Below, in pieces: positions 1 through 6,835 of a DNA stretch of 8,284 bases; position 1 is the stretch's first letter, and every line of letters begins with the position of its first letter. This stretch comes from Candidatus Aminicenantota bacterium. Its GTDB lineage: Bacteria; Acidobacteriota; Aminicenantia; Aminicenantales; Aminicenantaceae. The stretch is from NCBI GenBank assembly GCA_013139435.1, contig WTAW01000247.1, forward strand, positions 1 through 8,284, read 5' to 3'. A model generated the notes under the pieces. It saw nothing but the letters and a program-made list of their open reading frames with translations, was not told where the DNA came from and ran no database searches. Made by a program: the position numbers and the translations under genes.

Positions 1-227
1 ATGTACTTCTCAGGATTTTTCTCGAATTTCTCTTCACATCCTTGACAGCAGAAGTAATAGGTCTTTCCTTCGTACTCGTATTTGGGTGAAGCTTCGGATT
101 TCTTGAATTCTTTCCCGCTCACCGGACACTTAAGAGTTTCATCACCAGCTTTTTTGTCCACAGTAGCCATTACTAGAGCCACTGAAAAGACAAGAAATAT
201 AACCAGTAGCAATGTTTTTTTCGACAT
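1..227 (-). CDS. Exported YHS-domain metal-binding protein, 3' end cut by window edge
   Basis: The gene starts with ATG at 227 and is open to the left edge, giving 75 visible residues. Residues 1-21 are a short basic start (MSKK) and a hydrophobic stretch ending in V-M-A, which reads as a signal peptide cleaved after A21; an uncleaved membrane anchor is the alternative. Residues 33-75 are a YHS-type domain (known from copper ATPases and metal-handling proteins): C34-P-V-S-G at its start, then YEYEGKTYYF (50-59), C60-C61-Q-G-C64, and the helix EEKFEKNPEKY. The usual first pair is CPVCG, but here the second Cys is Ser (S37), leaving four cysteines (34, 60, 61, 64). It lies 154 bases downstream of cusA with its own promoter and a very strong ribosome binding site. 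A periplasmic copper-binding role is inferred from the domain and the neighbours. The few residues beyond the edge are unseen. Confidence 0.88.
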   Translation of the reverse strand, partial: MSKKTLLLVIFLVFSVALVMATVDKKAGDETLKCPVSGKEFKKSEASPKYEYEGKTYYFCCQGCEEKFEKNPEKY

Positions 228-232
228 AAAAA

Positions 233-238
233 CCTCCT
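233..238 (-). promoter_or_regulatory. Shine-Dalgarno of the YHS-protein gene
   Basis: On the minus strand AGGAGG lies inside AAAGGAGG, five T bases before the ATG at 227. This near-perfect site fixes the start and suggests strong translation. Confidence 0.85.
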
Positions 239-270
239 TTGGTTTTATAATTATTTTATTTACTCTATAT

Positions 271-298
271 ATTCTATAACTATTGTAGTATTTGTCAA
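271..298 (-). promoter_or_regulatory. Putative sigma-70-type promoter of the YHS-protein gene
   Basis: On the minus strand a perfect -35 TTGACA (293-298) is followed after 16 bases by TAGAAT (271-276), five of six matches to TATAAT. The start site would fall around 260-266, leaving an untranslated leader of about 35-40 bases. Between the boxes lies the small inverted repeat ACTA-CAA-TAGT, a plausible place for a repressor. The promoter implies that the YHS gene can be expressed separately from cusCBA. It is read by eye in AT-rich DNA, so chance resemblance is possible, though the perfect -35 helps. Confidence 0.6.
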
Positions 299-309
299 TA
301 TTAAAATTG

Positions 310-329
310 AATTATGAGGCCTAATTATT
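310..329. repeat. Imperfect dyad between cusA and the YHS gene
   Basis: A 20-base imperfect inverted repeat is centred on the palindrome AGGCCT (317-322), with AT-rich arms; 8 of 10 pairs match. It lies upstream of the YHS -35 box. It has no following T-run on the minus strand, so it is a poor intrinsic terminator for cusA. It may be a weak regulatory dyad or nothing. No clear terminator for the cus operon is visible in 228-381. Confidence 0.25.
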
Positions 330-381
330 AATTTGAATCAATTGCACGTCGATCTCTGGTCTAAATGGATAGGTAATAGTT

Positions 382-3300
382 TCACTCTGCTCCAGAATCA
401 CTTTGGCTTTCCTGATTTTTCTTTTCTGTTGCTTTTAATTTTCTCCCTCGCCAGAGATAATAAATCGCTGGAATCACGATAAGAGTGAGGAACGTGGAAG
501 TGATCAGACCTCCGACCATTGGTGCTGCTATACGTTTCATCACCTGTGAACCGGTTCCGTGCCCCCACATAATGGGTAACAACCCCATAATAGTCGTAGT
601 GACGGTCATGAGTTTAGGCCGCACTCGTTCCACAGATCCATGTACGATTGCGGCATGAAGATCGCTCCGGGTGTTCATCTGCCCGTGCAATAAACGATCC
701 TTATAGGCATTATCAATATAAAGCAACATCACGACTCCGGTTTCAGCTGCAAGGCCAGCCAGAGCAATGAAGCCGACCACTACAGCCACACTCATGTTGT
801 ATCCGCTCAACCACATCAGCCAGATTCCACCGACCAGAGCAAAAGGAAGAGACAGCATGATGATCAGGCTTTCCCCGATGTTTTTAAAATTGAAATAAAG
901 CAACAAGAAAATAATCAACAGTGTTACGGGAACGACAAGCCGCAATCGTTCCTGAGCGCGCTGCATGTATTCATACTGTCCACTCCAGACAATGCTGTAA
1001 CCGGGGGGGAATTCCACCGTAGTATCTACAACCTTTTTAGCCATTTTTACGTAAGAGCCGACATCTATATCTCTAAGATCCACATACAGCCATGCTGTTC
1101 TTCTGGCGTTCTCACTCTTTATGGCAGCGGGCCCTTTCTTAATCTGGAGATCTGCTACCTGACCCAGTGGTATCTCTGCACCGGAAGGTGTTGGAATCAA
1201 AACACGCCTTAAAGCAGGTAAATTATCTCGCAGTTCACGGCTGTAGCGCACATTCACAGGATATCGCTCCAGGCCCTCCACAGTTGTCGTTACATTCATT
1301 CCGCCGATGGCGGACATGATGATATCTTGAATATCACCCACTGTTAATCCATACCGTGCAGCAGCTTCTCTATTAATGACAAAATCTATATAATTTCCTC
1401 CTGTAACCCTTTCCGAGATAACACTTCTAGTTCCCGGAACCTGACGTATCACGGCCTCGATCTGCTCTCCCAGATCGCTGAGCGTTTGCAGGTCAGGACC
1501 CATAAGTTTAATTCCTACTGGTGTTTTAATACCTGTGCTCAGCATATCAATGCGTGTTTTGATAGGCATTGTCCAGGCATTGGTCAGGCCAGGGAACTGA
1601 ACTGCATCGTTCAGCTCTTCTATTAGCTTTTCGATCGTCATCCCGGGACGCCATTCTTTCTTATCCTTCAGCATTATAGTAGTTTCGATCATAGTCAACG
1701 GAGCGGGATCTGTGGCTGTCTCAGCCCGGCCGATTTTCCCGAGCACTGATTCAACTTCAGGAAAACTTGCAATGATTTTATCTGTCTGTTGCAGGAGTTC
1801 CTTCGCCTTCGTGATGGAAATACCCGGTAGTGTAGTAGGCATATACAGCAAGTCGCCTTCATCCAAAGGCGGCATAAATTCCGAACCGATCCGCGAAAGG
1901 GGAAATAAGCTTACAACGACGATTAGGATGGCAACGAGTATCGTTGCCACTTTGTGTTTTAAAACAAAATGTATAATGGGGCGATAGGACCTTATAAGTA
2001 TCCTGCTAAGAGGATGTTTGTTCTCCGGCCGAATTTTCCCTCGAATGAAATATCCCATAAGAACCGGCACGACTGTGATGGCAAGAAAAGCTGAGGCTGC
2101 CATAGCATAGGTCTTGGTGAACGCCAGTGGTTTGAAAAGCCTTCCTTCTTGCTGCTGCAAAGTGAAAACCGGAATAAACGACAGAGTTATGATCAGCAAT
2201 GAATAGAACAAGGCCGGCCCGACTTCCTTTGAGGCTTTGACAATGAGACCCCATCGATCTTCTACTCCTTGAGTAGGTTCACGCTCCATATGCTTATGGA
2301 CATTCTCGATCATGACGACAACGGCATCCACCATAACGCCAATGGCAATGGCAATCCCTCCCAGCGACATAATATTGGCATTCAATCCTTGAACCCTCAT
2401 GATGATGAAAGCAAGCAAAACAGCCAATGGCAGTGTAAATACGGCTACAAAGGAACTGGTAAAATGAAGAAGAAAAACCAATATGACAAGAGCCACCACG
2501 ATCGTTTCTTCCAACAGCTTTTCTTTCAAGGTTGAGATGGCACGATTGATCAAGGAGGATCGGTCATAAGCTGTCTTGATCGTTACACCTTCAGGCAGGC
2601 CTTTTTTCAAATCTTCAAGTTTTTCCTTCACACCTTCTATGACTTTTAATGCATTTTCACCAAAGCGCATGATGATAATCCCACCGACAGTCTCCCCTTC
2701 TCCGTTCCATTCGGCAATCCCGCGACGAAGCTCGGGACCAAGATGAATCTGGGCAATATCTTCTAACAGAATAGGGGCATTGTTTGGGCCCATGCCTACC
2801 GGCACTTTTTTCAAATCGTCTATTGACGTGATGTAACCAAGTCCTCGTACCATAAATTCTGTCTCTCCCATCTCAATAAGGCGGCCACCCACATCTCTGT
2901 TACTGCGTTTAATCGCCATGCGGACTTTTTGAAGAGGAATGTTGTATGCCTGCAGTTTTAATGGATCCACCTCGACTTGATACTGCTTCACAAAACCCCC
3001 GATGCTAGCCACTTCGCTAACACCTGGAACACTGGCCAACTCATATCGCAAATACCAATCTTGAATCGACCTCAGCTCTTGGAGATCGTATTTATCACCT
3101 CCATCAAGCACGTATTCATAAACCCAACCGACGCCGGTGGCATCAGGTCCGAGCTGCGGTGTGACACCTTGAGGCAGGCGGCTGGCGGCAAAATTTAGAT
3201 ACTCCAGGACTCGGCTGCGGGCCCAGTAAAGGTCGGTGCCGTCTTCAAAAATGATGTAAACCATGGAGAAACCAAAAAAGGAATAGCCCCTCACCACATT

Positions 3301-3537
3301 AGCATAAGGCACGGCAAGCATAGAGGTTGTAAGGGGGTAAGTCACCTGATCCTCAACAACATTGGGTCCTTGCCCTGGATATTCAGTGAGGATGATCACC
3401 TGAACATCACTCAAGTCAGGAATGGCATCGACCGGTGTTGTCTGAATAGCAAAGAGTCCCGCAAAAATAATGGCGAATATACCAATAATCACTAAAAACC
3501 GATTATTTACAGACCATTCGATAATTTTCTCTAACAT
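382..3537 (-). CDS. cusA: CusA-type heavy-metal RND efflux pump (Cu+/Ag+), inner membrane
   Basis: This is the proton-driven inner-membrane pump of a tripartite metal efflux complex. With the chosen ATG at 3537 it has 1051 residues, the normal length. An in-frame ATG at 3549 would add four residues but has no ribosome binding site; GGAG (3544-3547) sits six bases before 3537, and the resulting MLEKIIEWS start matches the family. TM1 is near residues 14-32, a large porter domain follows, then TM2-6 (about 340-500), a second periplasmic domain and TM8-12 (about 865-1030). Methionines expected to bind Cu(+)/Ag(+) in E. coli CusA are present: M566 in DLLYM, M616 in APLTM, M665 in RIDML. The proton-relay residues are also kept: D404 in TM4 (GVMVDAVVVMIEN), E932 in AAETGVVML and K975 in RVRPK. 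These features argue for monovalent Cu/Ag rather than CzcA-type divalent metals. It follows cusB after 72 bases on the same strand. The last ~20 residues are hydrophilic and variable. Confidence 0.96.
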   Translation of the reverse strand: MLEKIIEWSVNNRFLVIIGIFAIIFAGLFAIQTTPVDAIPDLSDVQVIILTEYPGQGPNVVEDQVTYPLTTSMLAVPYANVVRGYSFFGFSMVYIIFEDGTDLYWARSRVLEYLNFAASRLPQGVTPQLGPDATGVGWVYEYVLDGGDKYDLQELRSIQDWYLRYELASVPGVSEVASIGGFVKQYQVEVDPLKLQAYNIPLQKVRMAIKRSNRDVGGRLIEMGETEFMVRGLGYITSIDDLKKVPVGMGPNNAPILLEDIAQIHLGPELRRGIAEWNGEGETVGGIIIMRFGENALKVIEGVKEKLEDLKKGLPEGVTIKTAYDRSSLINRAISTLKEKLLEETIVVALVILVFLLHFTSSFVAVFTLPLAVLLAFIIMRVQGLNANIMSLGGIAIAIGVMVDAVVVMIENVHKHMEREPTQGVEDRWGLIVKASKEVGPALFYSLLIITLSFIPVFTLQQQEGRLFKPLAFTKTYAMAASAFLAITVVPVLMGYFIRGKIRPENKHPLSRILIRSYRPIIHFVLKHKVATILVAILIVVVSLFPLSRIGSEFMPPLDEGDLLYMPTTLPGISITKAKELLQQTDKIIASFPEVESVLGKIGRAETATDPAPLTMIETTIMLKDKKEWRPGMTIEKLIEELNDAVQFPGLTNAWTMPIKTRIDMLSTGIKTPVGIKLMGPDLQTLSDLGEQIEAVIRQVPGTRSVISERVTGGNYIDFVINREAAARYGLTVGDIQDIIMSAIGGMNVTTTVEGLERYPVNVRYSRELRDNLPALRRVLIPTPSGAEIPLGQVADLQIKKGPAAIKSENARRTAWLYVDLRDIDVGSYVKMAKKVVDTTVEFPPGYSIVWSGQYEYMQRAQERLRLVVPVTLLIIFLLLYFNFKNIGESLIIMLSLPFALVGGIWLMWLSGYNMSVAVVVGFIALAGLAAETGVVMLLYIDNAYKDRLLHGQMNTRSDLHAAIVHGSVERVRPKLMTVTTTIMGLLPIMWGHGTGSQVMKRIAAPMVGGLITSTFLTLIVIPAIYYLWRGRKLKATEKKNQESQSDSGAE

Positions 3538-3543
3538 CTTCTG

Positions 3544-3547
3544 CTCC
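3544..3547 (-). promoter_or_regulatory. Shine-Dalgarno that decides the cusA start
   Basis: GGAG on the minus strand, six bases before the ATG at 3537. It overlaps the alternative upstream ATG at 3549, which has only an A/T-rich sequence before it. The 3537 start is therefore preferred. Confidence 0.65.
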
Positions 3548-3609
3548 ATCCATTTTATTTATCTAAGTGTCTTTCGACCTTCTCCTCCCAGAGATGGAAG
3601 TTGCCAATA

Positions 3610-5334
3610 TTATTTTTTGGCTTTTTCCAGTTTCATTCCGCATTCAGGGCAACGCCCATTTTTGTCTGTGGTTAAAAAATCAGGATGCATAGGACACGTA
3701 TAGAATTCGGCCTTTTCCAGATCGACTTTATCACCCAATTCCTCGATTTTTACGACATTCATCTCACATTCCGGGCATTTTGCATTTGGATCGGTAGTTA
3801 TGAATTTGGGATGCATGGGACAAGCATAAAACGGTGTTTCCATCTCCGTATGGCCTTCATGAGGTTTGACATCAGGTTTCATATCATGCGATTCATGCTC
3901 GCCCTTCTCTTCTTCCTTCGAAGATTCTTGAGCCCTTTGTGCCTGGGTTGCCCTCATTTTGGCAATAGCTTCTCTGGTTCTGCTTTCTGAATCCAATAAA
4001 AATTGCCCTGAAACCACAACCTCCTCATGATCGAACAAGCCTGAAATGATCTGGAGATATCCATCATCGGATTCAGCGCCGATTTTTATCTCTCGAGGTT
4101 CAAATTTCCCATCACCCTTTGTCACAAAAACAATCTTACGTTTCCCAGAATGGATGACCGCCTCTGAAGGAATAGCCAATGAATCGCTCGCAGCATGACT
4201 GTATATCCGCACGGTAGTGTACATACCAGGCTTTAAGAGAAGATCTGGATTGTCAAACACTAACCTCACGTTATTGGCTTTCGATTTTTGATCGAGATAT
4301 GGATAAATAAAATCAACTTTTCCCTGCAGTTTCTGCCCCATAACATGATCCAGTTCAACTTCGGCCTTTTGTCCTACTTCAATAAGAGGTAATTCTGATT
4401 CGTATACAGAGGCCTCTACCCAGATCTTGCTCAGATCAACTATGTGGAAAAGATCCATGCCCGGACCGACTTTATCGCCCTCAACCACGGCTTTATGAGT
4501 GACAACACCTGCTATCTGAGACTTTAGAAGAATGGTCCGGCGGGACTGACCTGTTTTTTCTATTTTATCTATTTCAGCTTTGGAAATATCCCAGTATTCA
4601 AGGCGATCCCGGGATAAGGTGAGCATTTTTTTTGCACTATTTCGCACACTCTCATATGGGCTCGAAGCTAATTTTTCGTAGTTATTCAAAGCGAGCAGGT
4701 ACTCTTCCTGGGTGGAAACCAATTCGGGCGAATAAATCTCTAACAACGGTTGACCTTTTTGTACTCTTTGACCCGTAGTGTTTACGTACAGTTTCTCAAT
4801 CCATCCACTGATTTTTGTGTTGACAGAAAATTCCTTATCTTCAGCATAAGTTACGCTGCCGTAAACTCGGATAACATTGGAAATATCTCGACGCTCCACT
4901 TTCGCAACCCGCAGATTCATATTCTGCTGGAGAGCACCGTCAATGGTAATGCTGCCTGCTCCCCCTGCCTCTTCACCTTCATAGACAGGAATTAAGTCCA
5001 TTCCCATCTTTGATTTTCCGGGTTTATCGTAAATTTCTGTCGGGTCCATAGGGGCACGCCAGTAGAGGATCTTGCGGTCTTTTGCTGATTCGCCGGTTTG
5101 TACTTGTCCTGTATCCTGAGCTGTACTTTTTATGGGAGTGAGTTTCATTCCGCATATGGGGCAATTTCCCGGTTTGTCGGAAATGACTTCCGGGTGCATC
5201 CCACAAGAATAGAGCTGTTTTCCTTCTTCCTGGATTTCATTTCCTGCTGTTCTCGCCATCGGCGCTATGAAATAAGTCGCTGCTGCTCCGATAAGAATCC
5301 CTACAAAAAGGACTATAAAAATCTTTGCTTTCAT
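3610..5334 (-). CDS. cusB: CusB-type periplasmic adaptor with four heavy-metal-binding domains
   Basis: This membrane-fusion protein (574 residues) links the RND pump to the outer-membrane channel. An N-terminal membrane anchor or signal (residues about 3-23) is followed by HMBD1 (42-68: C44-G-M46-H47-P ... C58-P-I-C61-G-M63) and a second, cysteine-free HMBD-like module (90-118: Y-W-R-A-P-M96 ... M110-G-M112). Next come the adaptor core: beta-barrel/lipoyl half (about 150-202), a helical hairpin (about 203-262), the second lipoyl half (about 265-300), a beta-barrel (about 305-378) and the membrane-proximal domain (about 385-450). The tail is unusual: a charged His-rich linker (about 470-500, with H480, H483, H492, H495), then HMBD3 (502-531: C505-P-M507-H508 ... 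C520-P-E-C523-E-M525) and HMBD4 (544-571: C547-P-M549-H550 ... C562-P-E-C565-G-M567). AGGAG (5341-5345) lies six bases before the ATG. The gene sits 49 bases after cusC. Metal binding by HMBDs is known for the family; its role here, handing copper to CusA, is inference. Confidence 0.95.
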   Translation of the reverse strand: MKAKIFIVLFVGILIGAAATYFIAPMARTAGNEIQEEGKQLYSCGMHPEVISDKPGNCPICGMKLTPIKSTAQDTGQVQTGESAKDRKILYWRAPMDPTEIYDKPGKSKMGMDLIPVYEGEEAGGAGSITIDGALQQNMNLRVAKVERRDISNVIRVYGSVTYAEDKEFSVNTKISGWIEKLYVNTTGQRVQKGQPLLEIYSPELVSTQEEYLLALNNYEKLASSPYESVRNSAKKMLTLSRDRLEYWDISKAEIDKIEKTGQSRRTILLKSQIAGVVTHKAVVEGDKVGPGMDLFHIVDLSKIWVEASVYESELPLIEVGQKAEVELDHVMGQKLQGKVDFIYPYLDQKSKANNVRLVFDNPDLLLKPGMYTTVRIYSHAASDSLAIPSEAVIHSGKRKIVFVTKGDGKFEPREIKIGAESDDGYLQIISGLFDHEEVVVSGQFLLDSESRTREAIAKMRATQAQRAQESSKEEEKGEHESHDMKPDVKPHEGHTEMETPFYACPMHPKFITTDPNAKCPECEMNVVKIEELGDKVDLEKAEFYTCPMHPDFLTTDKNGRCPECGMKLEKAKK

Positions 5335-5383
5335 TTTTAACTCCTGAAATTTATATTTTCTTCCCTGTGTTGAATCATATAGT

Positions 5384-6673
5384 TCAATTTTCTTGGATTA
5401 TATCCCCGCCGACAACAAGTTCGTAATTCGCCAAGTTTTTATAAAAATTGGATAACGCAAAGAAATACTGCAATTCATAATTCTGGAGCATCATCCAGTT
5501 GTTTATAAGAGTTAAAAAATCAACTTTCCCCACACGGTAACCTGCGTGGGCAGATTCAAGTGACTGTTGGGCCTGGAGGAGAATGCCGCCCTTATAAAGC
5601 TCCACTCTCTTCCGGTTTCGCTCCAACTCGGCTAATATACTTTCCACTTCGGATAAAATATTGATCTTTACATTTTCATATTCAGACTTGGTTGCATTAT
5701 AGTTCAATCCTTTCTCTGCAACTTTTGCCTTTTGTTTACGATTAAAATAGAGCGGTATATTCATCGATACAGTAGCGGAAAAAAAGTCGGTCAGTTGCCT
5801 CCCATCCGCCAAATCGTCACGTTGCCGGTAACTCGCTCCTATGGTGAAATTAGGCCAAATGTCACGTTCAGCAAGTTTAACAGCCATCTCCGCCTTTTGA
5901 ATTCTTTCGTTCCAGGCTTTCAGGAGCGGCCTATTCTGTTCTATTTGCTCGGCAGGAAAAATTGTTACTGGACTATCAGGCAGCTTCAGCTCTGGAAGGG
6001 TCTTGTCAACAAGAGTATCTACAGGTCTATTAAGTAACGCGTTCAACCTGGCAACAAAAGAGAGTCTTTTTTGTTGCCACATGATAAGATCGTCTTCCAA
6101 TTTGGAGATTTCGACCTGAGCGCGAAGAACATCCTGCTGAAGCCCCGATCCTGTAGCGTATTTGGTTTCTGCCACATGAACAAATTGTTCCATCAATGCC
6201 TTGTTTTTTTCTGTCGTTTCAAATGCTCGATCGATTGTATATAAGTCAAAATATGTCTGTTTTACCATTTGGATAACCTGGTTTCTAATCTCTTCCTGCT
6301 GATATTTAATTGCTGCAGCTTCAAATTCTGCGATATCTGTTGCAAGTGATAATTTCCCTGGAAAAGGAAACATCTGCATCACTCCAATCACTTTACCTGT
6401 CATCGGATCTTGATCAAACGAAAAACTATTGACCGGAAGATTCGACAAACCGAAAGTAAGCTGTGGATCAGGGAGAGCACCTGCTTGAGGTATGATTTTT
6501 TCAGCCGATAATGCGCGTTGAACCGCAGCCTCCAACTTGGGATTGTTCTCTAATGCCTCTTGGATCAATCCCTTCAAGATATCATTTATATTGTCGACCT
6601 CTGTCTGAGAAAAAACATCAAATCCCCCAAAAACAAAGATAATAGCGACAAACAATGCAAAATACTTCTTCAT
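5384..6673 (-). CDS. cusC: TolC/CusC-family outer-membrane efflux channel
   Basis: This outer-membrane channel subunit completes the tripartite pump; trimers of such proteins form a beta-barrel plus a periplasmic helical tunnel. I choose the ATG at 6673 (429 residues). A longer reading begins at a TTG at 6691 and would add six lysine-rich residues, but AAGGA (6682-6686) lies eight bases before 6673, and MKKYFALFVAIIFVFGG makes a normal signal peptide, cleaved near residues 22-23. Two outer-membrane efflux protein (OEP) repeats are visible, about 33-215 and 245-424, each mostly long amphipathic helices. Family-like stretches include GALPDPQLTFGLSNLP (65-80), FPFPGKLSL (102-110) and IPLYFNRKQKAKV (306-318). 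There is no Cys at the end of the signal peptide, so unlike E. coli CusC it is not a lipoprotein. It is the first gene of the cusCBA unit, behind its own promoter and palindrome. TolC-family sequence alone does not give specificity; the copper assignment rests on cusB and cusA. Confidence 0.92.
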   Translation of the reverse strand: MKKYFALFVAIIFVFGGFDVFSQTEVDNINDILKGLIQEALENNPKLEAAVQRALSAEKIIPQAGALPDPQLTFGLSNLPVNSFSFDQDPMTGKVIGVMQMFPFPGKLSLATDIAEFEAAAIKYQQEEIRNQVIQMVKQTYFDLYTIDRAFETTEKNKALMEQFVHVAETKYATGSGLQQDVLRAQVEISKLEDDLIMWQQKRLSFVARLNALLNRPVDTLVDKTLPELKLPDSPVTIFPAEQIEQNRPLLKAWNERIQKAEMAVKLAERDIWPNFTIGASYRQRDDLADGRQLTDFFSATVSMNIPLYFNRKQKAKVAEKGLNYNATKSEYENVKINILSEVESILAELERNRKRVELYKGGILLQAQQSLESAHAGYRVGKVDFLTLINNWMMLQNYELQYFFALSNFYKNLANYELVVGGDIIQEN

Positions 6674-6681
6674 CTTCTTTT

Positions 6682-6686
6682 TCCTT
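6682..6686 (-). promoter_or_regulatory. Shine-Dalgarno that decides the cusC start
   Basis: AAGGA on the minus strand, eight bases before the ATG at 6673. It lies inside the extension that a TTG start at 6691 would translate, so the ATG is the better start. Confidence 0.6.
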
Positions 6687-6722
6687 TTCAAATTTAATTG
6701 ATAAACCTATTTCACTTTCCAT

Positions 6723-6746
6723 ATACCCTATACTAGTATATAGTAT
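6723..6746. promoter_or_regulatory. 24-bp near-perfect dyad, candidate metalloregulator operator
   Basis: The core TATACTAGTATA (6729-6740) is a perfect 12-base palindrome. After two unpaired positions on each side, the flanks ATAC (6723-6726) and GTAT (6743-6746) pair again, so 10 of 12 pairs match over 24 bases. It lies at or just downstream of the -10 box of the cusC promoter and about 50 bases before the start codon, the usual place for a repressor. The substring ATAC-CCTATACTA-GTAT has the ATAC-N9-GTAT form I recall for copper-sensing CsoR operators, but the G-rich half is absent. The binding protein is unknown and no regulator gene is in the window. Confidence 0.5.
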
Positions 6747-6775
6747 TATAATATAAATATTATAGATATTGTAAA
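6745..6775 (-). promoter_or_regulatory. Putative promoter of the cusCBA operon
   Basis: On the minus strand a -35-like TTTACA (6770-6775) is followed by TATTAT (6748-6753) after 16 bases or TATAAT (6745-6750) after 19 bases. A 19-base spacer is long, and such spacing is seen in MerR-family-controlled promoters, but the overlapping 16-base option makes that uncertain. The 24-bp dyad begins at the -10 box and covers the likely start site, fitting repression. The region is very AT-rich, so the exact boxes are tentative. The promoter would allow cusCBA to be expressed apart from copA. Confidence 0.5.
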
Positions 6776-6835
6776 GTATATTTTGAAATTTTTTTTTGCA
6801 AAGTCATGGACTAAGCCTGTCTTTCTCTCTCATGT

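Noticed and set aside
82..279. Plus-strand open frame of 65 codons
   Set aside because: It overlaps the YHS gene and its promoter on the opposite strand, has no recognisable domain and no good ribosome binding site; the minus-strand reading has a clear signal peptide, YHS domain and strong Shine-Dalgarno.
2006..2254. Minus-strand frame of 82 codons inside cusA
   Set aside because: It is a shifted frame lying wholly within the cusA coding region, with no family resemblance.
3582..3590. Purine-rich GGGAGGAG between cusB and cusA as the ribosome binding site of a hidden small gene
   Set aside because: No ATG, GTG or TTG lies at a workable distance after it on the minus strand, and it is about 45 bases from the cusA start, too far to serve it.
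6674..6691. TTG start at 6691 for cusC
   Set aside because: It would prepend six lysine/arginine-rich residues and translate through the AAGGA that serves the ATG at 6673.
6798..6816. Hairpin next to an A/T run as a terminator after the cupredoxin remnant
   Set aside because: The stem is a 4-bp arm plus 2 bp after mismatches, and on the minus-strand transcript the adjacent run is A, not U, so it does not look like an intrinsic terminator for these genes.
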